Source: Gigaspora margarita (lineage: Eukaryota; Glomeromycota; Glomeromycetes; Diversisporales; Gigasporaceae). Taken from it: a DNA stretch of 64,000 nt. Made by a program: the position numbers and the translations under genes. Positions 10,770 through 22,487 of this stretch are shown here, in pieces. Where the stretch lies: assembly GCA_009809945.1 (NCBI GenBank), contig WTPW01000030.1, positions 758,043 through 822,042 on the forward strand, read 5' to 3'. Each line of letters opens with the position of its first letter. Positions within the stretch are counted from its first letter, which is position 1. The notes under the pieces are model-generated. The model worked only from the letters and a program-made list of their open reading frames with translations. It had not been told where the DNA came from and searched no databases.

Positions 10770-12356
10770 ATGATATTATTACCAAATGAATGCTTTTTTA
10801 AAATATTTGACTACCTTAAAACTGATTACAGTTTATTTTCATGCCTTCTTGTAAATCGTCATTGGTGTAGACTTATTGTACCAATATTATGGAGTGAACC
10901 AACCGATTGTTCTGTTGATAAAAGACTTATAAGAATATATCTTTTATCATTGAATGTTGAAGAACAAACTTTATTAATCCCTTTTAATATTATTCTTCCA
11001 AATTATTCAAAACCATTATTTGAATATGCAAGTTATACTAAATCTGTTGGTTTTTGTTTACATGATGGAGTAAAAAACTGGCTTAACGACGAAGGATATA
11101 TTGATAATTATAAAAGAAATAGAAATGAACCTGTAAATGCTGTTAAATGTTCTTTAATTGCAATGTTCCTACGAACAAGTAAGAAATTAAAAATTTTAGA
11201 AATTAATGGAACTATTTGTAATAAAATGATATCTAATTATCTTTATAGAAACACTACTATTTCCTATTTAAATATTTGTACCAAAACAATAGAAGTAATT
11301 GCAGAGATTTTATATAAAAATACCACTCTTATATCCTTAAACTTTTCTTATAACTTATTTAGTTCAAGGGAATGGGGAATAATGGCAGAAGCTCTTTGTA
11401 AGAATACTACTCTTACTCATTTAGACCTTTCTTTTAATCAATTACAATTTGATGAAGGGAAAGTATTAGCAAAGGCACTTAGTATAAACACTAAACTTAC
11501 TTTTTTAAATCTTCGTCATAATCTACTTGGTTCCGAAGGCGCAGTAGTATTAGCAAAAGCACTTTGTAAAAATCACACTTTAACTACTTTAGACCTTTAT
11601 AACAATATAATCGATTCTAGAGGTGTAAAAGCATTAGCGAAAGCTCTTCAAAAAAACACTACTTTGACTTCTTTAATCCTTTCTTATAATCAGTTTGATT
11701 TTGAAGGAATAAGAGCTTTGGCAGATGCACTCTGCATAAACACTACACTGACATTTTTAGATATTTCAAGTAATGAACTTGATTTTAAAAGCGCCGAAGC
11801 TTTATCAGTGGCACTTTATAAAAACACTAATTTAACTACTTTAAACATTGGTGAGAATTGCATTGGCTATAACGGTGTAAAGGCATTAACAAAAGCCCTT
11901 TGCACAAACAAGACTTTAACTTTCTTAAATCTTTCTAATAATCAATTCGGTGTTAAAGAAGTGAAAGCGTTAACACAAATTCTTCGTTTAAACACTACTC
12001 TAACTGAGTTAGAACTTGGAAACAACAATTTTGGTTATGAAGGAGTGAAAGCATTATCAAATATTCTTCGTAAAAATACCACTTTAATTTCTTTAAATCT
12101 TTGTAGAAATGGGATTGGTATTAAAGAAGGAAAATTATTAGCTGAAGCACTTAGTATAAATACTACTTTAACTTCTTTAGATCTTTCTTATAATCAACTT
12201 AATCTTGAAGGAGCACAAACGTTAATAGAGGCTATATGCAAAAATATTACTTTAACTTACTTAGATCTTTCTAATAATAAAATTAGTTACCAAGAACAGA
12301 GTATATTAAAAAAATCTCTTCATATAAATACCACAATAGTTTCTTTAATTTTATAA
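10770..12356 (+). CDS. F-box-like, ribonuclease-inhibitor-type LRR protein (528 aa)
   Basis: Paralogue of the gene at 5044. The frame is open upstream to a TTG at 10689, but the ATG at 10770 gives a start (MILLPNECFFKIF) that aligns with the paralogue's first residues, so I choose it. An F-box-like segment (residues 1-48, with LFSCLLVNRHWC and VPILWSEP) and a linker precede one short 23-residue repeat, 12 full 28-residue LRRs of the RNI type and a partial last repeat. It thus has about three or four fewer repeats than its neighbour; the 84-bp DNA unit makes copy-number change easy. Presumed role: SCF-type substrate receptor with an LRR partner-binding face, inferred from the domain order. No intron, signal peptide or membrane segment. 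Confidence 0.9.
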   Translation: MILLPNECFFKIFDYLKTDYSLFSCLLVNRHWCRLIVPILWSEPTDCSVDKRLIRIYLLSLNVEEQTLLIPFNIILPNYSKPLFEYASYTKSVGFCLHDGVKNWLNDEGYIDNYKRNRNEPVNAVKCSLIAMFLRTSKKLKILEINGTICNKMISNYLYRNTTISYLNICTKTIEVIAEILYKNTTLISLNFSYNLFSSREWGIMAEALCKNTTLTHLDLSFNQLQFDEGKVLAKALSINTKLTFLNLRHNLLGSEGAVVLAKALCKNHTLTTLDLYNNIIDSRGVKALAKALQKNTTLTSLILSYNQFDFEGIRALADALCINTTLTFLDISSNELDFKSAEALSVALYKNTNLTTLNIGENCIGYNGVKALTKALCTNKTLTFLNLSNNQFGVKEVKALTQILRLNTTLTELELGNNNFGYEGVKALSNILRKNTTLISLNLCRNGIGIKEGKLLAEALSINTTLTSLDLSYNQLNLEGAQTLIEAICKNITLTYLDLSNNKISYQEQSILKKSLHINTTIVSLIL

Positions 12357-12509
12357 AATAATCACCTTTGATTTTAAACAATATAATAAATGTTTTACTA
12401 TTTTAAAAATCTTAAGCTTTATAATTAATACGTGTAGTTTTATAGCTATTTGTTAGTGATAGATATAGATCGTAAGTTTTCTGTGTGCATCACATCATGT
12501 CATTCTCAC

Positions 12510-12618
12510 TAGAGGTGTAAACATATGCGTAATTGTCGCAATTATAATGAGTTATGATAAAAAAAAAGCCGTAACTCATTATAATTACGACAGATTATGA
12601 CATTATGTTCACCCTTCT
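12510..12618. mobile_element. ~108-bp foldback element downstream of the LRR gene
   Basis: At 12535-12591 arms of 22 bases pair with few mismatches (GTCGCAATTATAATGAG with its inverse). The outer parts also match as inverted ends (AGAGGTGTAAACATA and AGAAGGGTGAACATA). The terminal AGAGGTGT resembles hAT ends, but no 8-bp duplication is left. It could also act as a 3'-end hairpin for the gene at 10770, 150 bp upstream. Confidence 0.55.
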
Positions 12619-14488
12619 ATAATGAACCAAAAACTACGATAAATGAAATTTGGTTCAAAGGCAGTACCGATATATTTAAAATTCTTTCGATGTATTGATA
12701 AAATCTTGATATAATAAATTTCGAAAATTTTTACTAAACGGAACGGATCACCAATATAACTGGAGTGACAATGTAATACGTATAAATTCCAAACACATTG
12801 CTTGTATAATGTAAATTCTTGATTCAAGAAAAAATACATTTTTACTTAAAACGTATAATACAATCCAATCCATTATATAGCAATGCAGTAATAAATTCTA
12901 CGGCGTAAACAGCAATGCCGCAATGACGCAATTCAATAATTTTCACGTCAACCATTTGCGCGTGAGCTATTGAGCTATCCCTAACTGCAAGTGCAAGAGA
13001 GTAGACTATATACATCGCTGTCAACTTTGCGATAAGTAGAACTTCTTTGAGGGCATTTACGTTATAAATGATTAGCTAATGAGTAAGAAAAGCAACATAT
13101 AACAAAACCGCGTGTCACAAACATAAGGTCTCTATATAAGCGCGTTAACTTATATATAGTGCCGTTAGACGAACCTATTTTTGTAAAATGACGAAAGACG
13201 AAATTTCTCGCGAAAAATAAAGTCTCTAAACCTCCATGTGAAACCTTCGAAAGACGAAACCTCCAAATCTTTCCACGAAATTCAATGAAAGATGTAACCT
13301 CGCAGAGACAAACTTTCCATAAAATATGAGATCCCCTACTGTATAAAAAACAAAGTTCTCATAAAAGTTGAAGACACACAAAACTTTGAAGACTGTCTTG
13401 ATTAATATAAAGCCACCTTAAACCTCATAATATGTGTGAAGAGTGAATATAAAAATGTATTAATGAATAAAATTGTGTATAATAAATGCAAATAGTTTTA
13501 AGTATTGTAACGCAAAATCCACAAAGTTCGAACTATGAGTATTTCAAAGTTTTTATTATCGTTAAATATTTTTATAAAGAATCGAATTGCATATATCAAT
13601 GGTATTTTATTTTTTTAATAAAAAAAAAATAAATAAATAAATAAATAAAATAAAACAATGGTTTTAGCATTGCCCATAATTAACATTGCAGTTGTATGAT
13701 ATTAACGAAAATAACATTTTGCACTATAGTTTTATCGTCGACTTATAAATTTTATTCGCTAAATTTTCGTTACTGTATTTACAAAATTTATACTTATATA
13801 TTTATAAAGTTTTATTTATATAATGATAAACTTTGGAATTTTAATTTATATATTAGTAAATTAGAAATTTTTAATTATTAATTTTACCTTGCAAATTTAT
13901 GTTTGAGCGTTGTCAAAAGAAAAGCTTTCATATGACAGAATGCGAGCTTTCAAAAATTATCCTTGTTGATTTTAAGCTTTGATTGATGTTTAAATTATTT
14001 ATATTTTGATTTTATTAACATTTACTAGACCCAGGTGTGAATCTCAAAATTTACAATAACCAATTGAGGGTTTGTTTTAAATATTTAGGATGCCTACTAT
14101 AAATGAAAATATGCATGCTTTTTTAAAACTTTCCGTCTAATGGTACAAACTCTCCAGACCTAGGGTCTGATATTAGGTTTTAATATTGGTGGGGTGTAAG
14201 AGACCCGAGTTCTTTATATGGCATTTTACGGTAGTTCCGTCATCTTTTACAGTATCAGTTTCGTCACTCTATGTAAGTTTTGCCATTTCATCTGTGATGA
14301 AATTTATAGTTTCATCCAATAACACTAAATAGTGAAAACTTATAAAATTCGAATATCCAGCAAAATAAAGTTCGTTACAACTAATTTTGTGTTATCATAA
14401 ACAAAAAATTTGATTGGGCAAATATCGATACTGTTTGTCTTTATTGCTTATAAACGTAACATAATAAACTAATATGGTGATCGCTTAA
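12619..14488. other. Intergenic stretch, no gene seen
   Basis: Short frames only. Contains GAAA/CGAAA-rich sequence at 13180-13320 and an (AAAT)n simple repeat at about 13620-13656. Confidence 0.5.
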
Positions 14489-14742
14489 AGCCAGGTACAT
14501 CACGATATTACCCGATTTGTCCGATTTTTCCGATTTTTAATTAAAATCAATTGATATTAGGGTTAGGGTTATATTATGGATAGAAAGGGTGGTTTATATG
14601 GTAAAATCGCATTCCCGACATATTTACTTAGTGAACCAAGTCCGGTTTAGATAGTCGTTTTTTGTATTTTTCGCTTTGTCATCTTGGTTTTGTTCGGACG
14701 AAACTGGGTTACATACCGGGAAATCGCGTGATGTACCTGCTT
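14489..14742. mobile_element. 254-bp MITE with TTAA duplication (piggyBac/Kolobok-like)
   Basis: Inverted ends AGCCAGGTACATCACG and, inverted, AAGCAGGTACATCACG. TTAA directly flanks both sides (14485-14488 and 14743-14746). TTAA duplications are typical of piggyBac and Kolobok superfamilies. A TTAGGGTTAGGGTTA tract lies inside at 14557-14571. It ends about 195 bp before the E2-like gene, so it may lie in that gene's promoter region. Confidence 0.65.
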
Positions 14743-14937
14743 TTAAACAACCCCTAATATGGAAGGTGCACTTAACCTATTATGTATAAATTCCAGACTA
14801 GGTTTCCGCTTTGTACGAACTGACCGTACGCACGTTTGTACAGTCTAAAAAAGTTACAGGTCAAGAATTCTTAAATAAATTTTATTCATTCAAACATTTA
14901 AGATATACAATATTTTAATAAATTTGATAGAGAAACA

Positions 14938-17117
14938 ATGACTTCTCATGGGCAAAAAAAACTTTCCCAAGCACGTTTGCCAAGATTAAAACGTGAAATA
15001 ATTGAGTTACAAAATGATCCCTTAAAGGGTATCGATGTAATATTTCATGATGATATCACTTCAATGTGCTTGATTTTGACACCTTTACAAGGACCATTCT
15101 TCGGTTTGAGATTACATTTGTCAGTTAATATTCCTGAAGATTATCCTCGTATTGCACCTAAGGTGACAATACAAACTGCAGTACAAGTTCGTTTATTTTT
15201 TTTTTAAATTACCTTTTTTTCATTTTTAATTCATCCTAAGTTTATTTAATTTTCTGACTCTATTCATTTTTTTTTTATTAATTATTCTAGCATCCTAATG
15301 TATTCGGATACGGATATGGTGGATCTATTTGCGCAGATATTTTACAAGTTCACGATCGATCCTCCAAAGGATATAATGGAGGATATACTCCTGGTTATTT
15401 ATTAAAATATATATTCTTACAATTATTGAGTTTTTTTTCTGATCAATGGATTGAACAAACTGATGGTTTTTTGGAAAATATTCAAGTTAATAAATATTTG
15501 GCGAAAGAATTAGTTCAATATTATTCCTGTTCAAAGTGCGGATACAATGAACCTACCTGTGCTAAACCTATAAAGGTAATTCTTACTGAAAGTGAAATTA
15601 AAGATCAAGATATTTATGGCAACAATTTATCTTCGTTATCAAGTTCAACGAATATCAGCAATGATGTTAGTATACATTTATCTGATACTACGGTGAATGA
15701 ATTGACTGATGATGCTTGGTTACATATTATTGAATTCTTGACAGAACAAGAAATTTTTTTCTTATCTGTAGCTTATCCACGTATTAATATATTGGTCCGT
15801 CATTATAATATATTACGACGTCGACAATTAGTATGTTATTATCTTCGTAAACCTTTTAACGAAGCAATACTTGGAATTGGTGTTAGAATTAGTTCTGGTC
15901 CTGTAGAAAAACGTTTTTTTATAATTGAAGAATTTGATCTTTTTTCTTATGAAGCTTTTAATGATCATAATTTACGAGATGGAATTTGGGGAAATATTTT
16001 TACTCATTTTCTTCCAGTTGCTTTAAATCAACTTCATTTCGATCGATCACTTCCAATAATTCAATCATCTTTAATGAAATTACGTGATTATTCAGAATGG
16101 GATCCTTCAATTATCTTTAAAACGATCCCAGGGATGATGAATTCAATGGTAGTAGATTTGATGAAAGCTTGTGATGATAGTAGTGGACGATCAACTCGTA
16201 ATACAGTTCTAAAAGCTTCTGAAAAAGCATTACAAGGATATTGTCTTTTACTTCATCTTTTTATAATGTTATCTGAAAAATATCCAGAGATTATCAAAGA
16301 AGCTGAAAATAAAGTTACTAGATTTATGAATCCTGAAGAAAAATCTGAATGTCATAAATCTCGTACACCAAATTTAGGTGAATTTATGATTTACCTTTTC
16401 TTATGTAAAAATATGGTTTGGTCAGAATTTTGTCCATATTTTCTAGAAGAATTATTAGCTCGTAATGTAGTTTGGTTTCTAAATCAAAATGCAGGTTTAG
16501 CATATATAGAACCAAAAACTTATCATTCAAAATATCGAATTAATACTACATTTGAATTAAGTAATACTTCTTTACGTCTTGTATTATTTCAAGTATCATT
16601 TCTTAAAATAATGCAAGGAATTGGTGAAGATATGAAACGTAGTTATGGTTATCCATCGGATGAAATGAGTAATTCATTATTTTTATTAATTAAACAAATT
16701 TATAATGTTAAAACATGGGATATCTTTTTTAAAATGATAGATTTTTCTTTACCGGAACAAAATTGGGAATTAGTAGTCTCTAAAATGTTGAAAGATGCTA
16801 TAAATAAAAGTTATAATAGTGGTTATCATAGGGTTCCGTATTCGGTTAATGAACTCTATATTATTAGACTTATGAAAGAATCACAAGTTCCTCCACCTAG
16901 ATGTTGGGATAAAAATTCGGCGGAGGTAAAACAATTATCGAAATTTGGATGTAATGATTCATTAAGTTTTCATCCAAAGAAACAGAATAATACCGAACAA
17001 GGAAATTCTCAAAACAATAGACCCTCTAGAGGAGGTTTTGGAGGACCGAATATAAGAGGTGATGGTGGACGTGGACGTGGGCGTGGACGTGGTCGTGGGC
17101 GTGGCTGGGCTAATTAG
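14938..17117 (+). CDS. E2/UBC-fold protein with F-box-like segment and RGG tail (691 aa, 2 exons)
   Basis: Exons 14938-15186 and 15291-17117; the 104-bp intron starts GTTCGT, ends TTCTAG and is phase 0. Joining restores a ubiquitin-conjugating (UBC) fold: IPEDYPRIAPKVTI, then HPN (residues 84-86), then Cys97 in GSICADIL, the place of the E2 catalytic cysteine. HPN to Cys is 11 residues, three more than in ordinary E2s. A small Cys cluster (C163-x2-C166, C173) follows. An F-box-like stretch (about 219-260, ELTDDAWLHIIEFL) comes next, then a long conserved-looking region (GIGVRISSGPVEKRFF onward). The tail (664-691) is Gly-Arg rich, with six GR pairs, as in RNA-binding RGG boxes. I recall similar E2-like proteins in basidiomycetes, so the fusion is probably an old fungal family. 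Ubiquitin transfer activity is inferred from the Cys and HPN, not shown. Probably cytosolic or nuclear. Confidence 0.85.
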
Positions 17118-17650
17118 TATTAAGCTAGTTCTATCTTATTAACTTTGTCTAGTTATGCGTCATTTCTAAATTCTAATTGACGAATGCCATTTTTTGATTT
17201 TCATCGATCGAAAAATGGCCCGATTCAATTAATTCTTAATGCAGATTATGGCAAATTTATCATTACACGCATAATAAAGTTTTGATATTAAAATTACATG
17301 TTATATTAAATTTTTAATAGACAAATAAATATAATAAAATTGATTTCAAGCGTCTTTTATCGTCACATTTTTCATTTATTTTCTTTCTTTATTAGCTTGT
17401 TATTATGTATTTTCAATTTATAGTTTTTAATCCGTGAACCTTTGATCGAATACTAGAAACTTTTGTCAATTAACGGAAAACAAAAGAAGTTTGATGAATA
17501 GAAATCGTTATGATATGTGCTAAAATATTCTAAAAATCCAAATCAGAGTAATTCAACATTAAACATTGTGTGATTCATACTTTTAAAGTTATTCGTGTTG
17601 GTATGATAGAGGTGCTTCATATAATTAAGCAAGACAGAGTTAATTTGAGA
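17118..17650. other. 3' flank, no gene seen
   Basis: AT-rich downstream region of the E2-like gene. AATAAA-like motifs near 17300-17340 could serve polyadenylation. Confidence 0.4.
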
Positions 17651-17658
17651 ACGCAAGT

Positions 17659-17971
17659 TAAGTGATCCAAATCTAACCAAAAAATGTAATCGATTAGTTG
17701 GCCAAAATTTTTTAAAAAATCGATTAAAAATCGATTATTGTCAACTAGATTATTAATCGATTAATATTGATTAATCCATTAGCCAATTAATCTATTAATT
17801 AACTAATCGATTAATTAGTATATTAAATAGCTTGAATATGACTTTAGAATTTTAGCTAAAATCTCTGATTATAATGTTTGGCAGTTCTATATTAAAAAAC
17901 AACTAATCGATTAATCGATTAATTGCCAACTTGACAACTAAACGATTAATCGATTTTGATTTGAATCACTA
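17659..17971. mobile_element. 313-bp hAT-type MITE rich in ATCGATTA
   Basis: Inverted ends TAAGTGATCCAAATC and, inverted, TAGTGATTCAAATC. An exact 8-bp duplication ACGCAAGT lies at 17651-17658 and 17972-17979. Eight-base duplications and TA-GTGAT ends fit hAT elements. The interior is built of many AATCGATTAAT-like blocks, possible transposase-binding repeats. No coding capacity. Confidence 0.8.
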
Positions 17972-17979
17972 ACGCAAGT

Positions 17980-19388
17980 TTGTCCTATTGAGAATTTTAC
18001 AAAGTAATTTGTGCCGCCAACCAAGAAAATCATGTATGTGGCCAAGAAATACCTGGAAATGTATAAATGTTTTTTTTTATTTGTTCCCAATAAAAAGATA
18101 AAATTTTTAAATATTATTATATAAGAGTAAGGTACCTTGTTTCTCTATCCTTCAAGCAACTCATCAAGTTGTAAATGCGAAGGATTTCATCATAATGGTT
18201 TAAATTTTTAACTTTACCAATTTTTAAGATTTTTTTAGCCATTTAATTAATCTTAATATAGATTTTAAATTGCTATAATAACTATCCCGGTTTTTATTAA
18301 AGGGAAATACCCCGTTTGTGTCTAATAATTATTAAAATATTTCCGTTATGTATGTGCATATTATAAAAAATAATCGGGATATTTTTATTTCAAAATATTC
18401 CGTGATCTTGATCTAGTGATCGGGTATTTTTGATTAATTATAATGTATTATATCCTAAAGGATTCTGTACGTTATAAGTAGAACCAGAATTTAAGCATAG
18501 AATTTTAAGGTAGAAATTATCATTTTAACATTGGGAAATTTTTTTTAGTGCAGTCAAATGAAAATCTATGCAAAACTTCAAAATAATAGCTATAAATGCA
18601 GCAAACAAAAATCTGCAAAAATACAAATTTTTGCAAATTGCACTTATTTGATTTTTTTGATGAAGCCTATACTTTACCAAGAAATTCCGAATCTATTTAA
18701 ACCCCATTTCTACTTACAATATATAAACTTAGCCCATTTTTTAGGATTATCTATATTGATAGCTTTTTTGATAGCATTTAAAAGACTTTGCACGAATTCT
18801 TCACGTTAAATTATTAATTTCATTCTTGTAATTAAATAGAATTACTTTAAAATATATTTTTAAAAATTAACATATTCTTTGATATACATTTAAACGTCTT
18901 TTAAATTAAATAAGCAACCTTGATTTGGCATTCAAATTATTAAATTACATCACAATTTCATCGTTGTACGCATAAAACTATATGCATAAATACTATAGAA
19001 AATACTGTTTAAGGAAATCCGGATAAGTATATCATAATTTCTCGCGAATCGGAAATAATTATAATAACACAAATGATAAATATGATTCTTTGCTTCAAAT
19101 ATGCACCAAACATGTTTATTCTTATATTTTTACTTTTCTTGGCATTTTTCAGATTTGTCAGCTTTAAACGATCTTTTTTATATGGAGTATAACTATGTAA
19201 CATCGGAAAATTATGCAGTCGAAATTGCATTAAACAAAGGCTGCTGGATACATTACATGATTCTTTGTGATGTAACAGTAAAGGAAAAATTATAAATAGA
19301 TGAGTTAGTTGCATATATTGCAATTTAGTAATTTTATTTTGTCTCATTTTGTAGCTATACTCGATATACAAACAATATTTAGTAAAGT
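17980..19388. other. Upstream region of the kinase, no intact gene
   Basis: The short frame at 18558-18809 (83 codons) has no family resemblance. The segment at about 18735-18860 (TTATCTATATTGATAGC...) is repeated downstream of the kinase at about 21570-21695. The frames at 19009-19371 (minus) and 19101-19295 (plus) overlap each other and have no motifs. Confidence 0.5.
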
Positions 19389-20913
19389 ATGGAGCTCGAA
19401 AATACCATTAATAAAGAGAACATTAATTCTTACAACTATAATGAATTCTCAGGTTTTAAACGAATTGGTAAAGGAGGGTATGGAACTGTGTATAAATCAA
19501 AATGGGAAAATCGTGAATTAATTGTTGCTCTTAAAAAATTAAATGTTGAGCTTATTGGCAAAAAGACTATCCGAAAGTTTGTTAAAGAGGTATATGATTA
19601 TATTATTTACTACTATCATAATAACGAAAGGGTATTATAACTTAATAAATATCATTAAACACTGATATTCAGCTTAAGAATTTACAAAAAGTCTGTACAC
19701 ATCCAAATATTATTAAATTTTACGGGGTCACTCGAGGTTTGTATTGTAAATAGCATTTTTGTTTACATTATAAAATTAATAATTTTAAAAAATTTTATTC
19801 ATAATAGATCCTTCAAAAGGTTCCTATAATATAATTTTACAATTTGCAAATAATGGAGATTTACGTACATACTTAAAGGAAAATTTTTCAAATCTTGAAT
19901 GGATTGACAAATTCAGGATGGCATATGAAATTTCAAATGGTCTTGCATATTTACATAAAAAAAATATTATTCATCGTGATCTCGTAAGAATTACCTATTT
20001 GATTACATTAATATATTAATTAAAATATTTCCATTATATAAAAAGACTTATATTCCTATTTTTTAATTTTTATATTCAGCATTCTAAAAATATTCTAGTT
20101 CATGAAAAAAGAATGTTGATTGCAGATTTTGGTTTGTCAAAAGACGAGACATCAATAACTTCAAATTCTAACATTGGTGGAGTTGCTCCATATATTGATC
20201 CTAAATGCTTCGAATGTCCCGAATATAAACGTGGAAAGAAATCTGACATCTTTAGTTTTGGGGTCATTCTTTGGGAAATCTCAAGTGGCAAGCCACCATT
20301 CCAATCAGCTAACCAAGAGTATTATATTCAAGTACAACGATGTCTCGGAAAAAGAGAAGAACGTATTGAAGGTACACCAGAATTATACATTCAACTTTAC
20401 GAAAGATGTTGGGATGGTGATCCAAACAAGCGCCCAAGACTAGATGATGTTTCAGAAAAACTTAAGAACTTATGGACTGGAGAAGTTTTTGAATCTACAT
20501 TAAGAACTATAAGTTTAAAAATAATGTTTATAAAATTTATAAATAGCATTAAAGTTTTTAAATTTCTTGTATATTGGAACTATGGTCTGAACCAGCATCA
20601 ATCACTAGAAGAATTTTCAAAAAAATTTGAGGGTTTACAAGATTTATCTAAACAAGAATATTTTGGATTTATTACAAAGAATATAATTATCCATTATATT
20701 ATTCAACCATTTAAACCATTTATTAATAATTTAATAATTAATCCTGTCAACCTGACCTATGATTTTATTATTTCATTATTTCATTATTTTATTATATATT
20801 TTATTGTTATATCATTTTTATTTTTTTCCTCATTGTTTTGTTGTTCTTTTATTTTATTTTCATTTTTATTTATAGTGTGTGTGGCGTGTATCTTTCTAAC
20901 ATTATTCAAATAA
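19389..20913 (+). CDS. Serine/threonine (TKL-like) protein kinase with hydrophobic C-terminus, 4 exons
   Basis: Exons 19389-19589, 19673-19736, 19808-19983 and 20080-20913 join in frame through GT..AG introns of 83, 71 and 96 bp to give 424 residues. Kinase landmarks are complete: glycine loop IGKGGYGTV (26-34), Lys49 in VALK, helix-C Glu67 near the first junction, HPNIIKFYG, catalytic HRDL (144-147) followed by HSKN, DFG (163-165), VAPYIDP in place of APE, then DIFSFGVILWE and a final lobe ending near DPNKRPRLDDVSEKL. HRDL-HSKN-type TKL-like kinases are a greatly expanded family in Rhizophagus. After about 100 linker residues comes a run of about 50 hydrophobic residues (FIISLFHYFIIYFIVISFLF...), enough for one or two membrane spans. 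That end is encoded by T-rich DNA and could instead be altered by a frameshift or missed intron (see next entry). Confidence 0.85.
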
Positions 20914-21125
20914 CATTACGACAGAGCATAGTCTCGATTTTGATCGGACCTTTAATAGTTTTTATTTTACTAGTTTTAAAGATGATTTACAAGATAGAAT
21001 CCTTGAAAACTACACTAAGTTTAATAACAAGCGATAATAATGATAATAAAAATAATCATAAGCAAATTGATCAAAATCGAAACATATTACAAAGTTTAAT
21101 TCGATTGAGTTCATTATCACTATGA
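20876..21125 (+). other. Possible alternative 3' coding end of the kinase (other frame)
   Basis: A second frame overlaps the kinase end. It follows a pyrimidine-rich tract and TTTATAG at 20869-20875, a good acceptor. It encodes a further hydrophobic span (SIVSILIGPLIVFILLVLK) and a polar tail with an Asn/Lys-rich patch, ending TGA at 21123. I found no well-placed donor of the right phase in exon 4, so either a T-run frameshift separates it from the kinase or it is non-coding. Confidence 0.35.
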
Positions 21126-21569
21126 AAAAAAAATATGTCAATACCATCTCTTATCATATAGCGCTGTAAAGATTCCTTCTTGTGCGCGATCACGATCACT
21201 AGCTAATTTCATTGAGAGAGATGTCGGAGAACACTCTAAGGAAAATCAAATTCTAAAGCTTCATTTTACCATAATAAAAATAACATATATAGTATTGATA
21301 TTCTTATATAAACATTTTAATTAATGTAGTATGACCAGATTTGTTTTTATTGTAGTTTATTCCTTAATAAAATCTTATAAAAAAAAATATAGGTATGCAT
21401 TAATTATTTTGTTTATATTATGAAACAGTGAACATTATATAAACTCAGTATATATGCGTATATGGATGTACTGTACGCATATACATATAAATTTATTGCT
21501 AACTACGTCAGAAATTATATCATACTTTGGTTCATCGATTTCAACTTCAATTTTTAATAACAGAGCCAT

Positions 21570-21695
21570 TTCTTTAACATTATCTATATTGACAGCTTTT
21601 TAATAGCATCTGATTTGGCATGAATCCTCTTTAATATCAACATTAAGCTGATTAATTCATCCTTGTATTTATATAAAAATAATTTAAATATATGG
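21570..21695. repeat. Downstream copy of the repeat flanking the kinase
   Basis: Shares TTATCTATATTGA-AGCTTTT, ATAGCAT and TTAATT-CAT-CTTGTA blocks with 18735-18860 in the same orientation, about 2.8 kb apart. Likely left by an old duplication or an element pair bracketing the kinase. Confidence 0.5.
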
Positions 21696-21700
21696 AAAAA

Positions 21701-21890
21701 CTTATTTGTAACAGCCTGTTACACGCTTATTTGTAACAGCCCATAAGGCAATATTAATATTAAAGTAGGGTTAGGTTAGGGTTAGGGTCAAGATTAATAC
21801 AGAATTGCGAGAGGATCATTTTTGTTAGAAGTGCAATAGGTGTTGTCTTAGTAAAATTTTGAGTTAGAAATAAAGGCTGTTACAAATAAC
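21701..21890. mobile_element. ~190-bp TIR element with TTAGGG tract
   Basis: TTATTTGTAACAGCC at the left (present twice, 21702 and 21727) is matched by GGCTGTTACAAATAA at the right. A TTAGGTTAGGGTTAGGG tract lies inside at about 21771-21787. No coding capacity; target duplication not resolved. Confidence 0.6.
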
Positions 21891-22231
21891 ATTATCCTAA
21901 ATATATTGTTTCAGTTTAACAAATTCTTTTAAAAATCTTGTAAGCGTGGATAAAATGGTGAATTGAATCAATTACTAGGAAAGTGTTTTTTTTTTATAGC
22001 AAATCGAATTTCATCTATTAAGTAAAGTTGTTTGAAATGCCAGCTTAGGCCCCGCAAAGTTGATTTTTCGTTTTACATTACATGGAACCTGAAAACTTGG
22101 GTCGGTCGGTTGGATTTTTTTTCTTCTTTTTTTTTTTTAATTTACTGTAAATTAGACATATAAAATTAATTAATTGGTTTTCATAACCCGGGCGGGTCAA
22201 AATTTGAAAACTTTTAAAAAAATTTTTTTAT

Positions 22232-22430
22232 ATGTTTTATAGCTGTTTTTCATAAATTCTGTGGCACCTAAAAATTTTGCCGACGATAATTTCGGTGAAT
22301 TCGATAACAGATAACATATATGACGTATTTGTGTAACACTAAAGAACACATAACTTATCGAATTCGGCCGAAATTATCATCGGCAAATTTTTTAGGTGCC
22401 ACAGGATTTATGAAAATAGCTGTAATACAT
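22232..22430. mobile_element. 199-bp foldback element with ~75-bp arms
   Basis: Left and right arms are inverted copies over about 75 bp (TAGCTGTTTTTCATAAAT, GTGGCACCTAAAAA and ATAATTTCGG-GAATTCG all recur inverted), leaving a loop of about 45 bp. No gene. High arm identity suggests recent origin. Confidence 0.75.
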
Positions 22431-22487
22431 TAACCGGGTAGAATTTAGAAAAAAATTTTATATCTATACTACAATTTCAACGTCGAC

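Noticed and set aside
12609..13024. Two minus-strand frames downstream of the LRR gene
   Set aside because: Short, no motifs, no start context, composition like the surrounding intergenic DNA.
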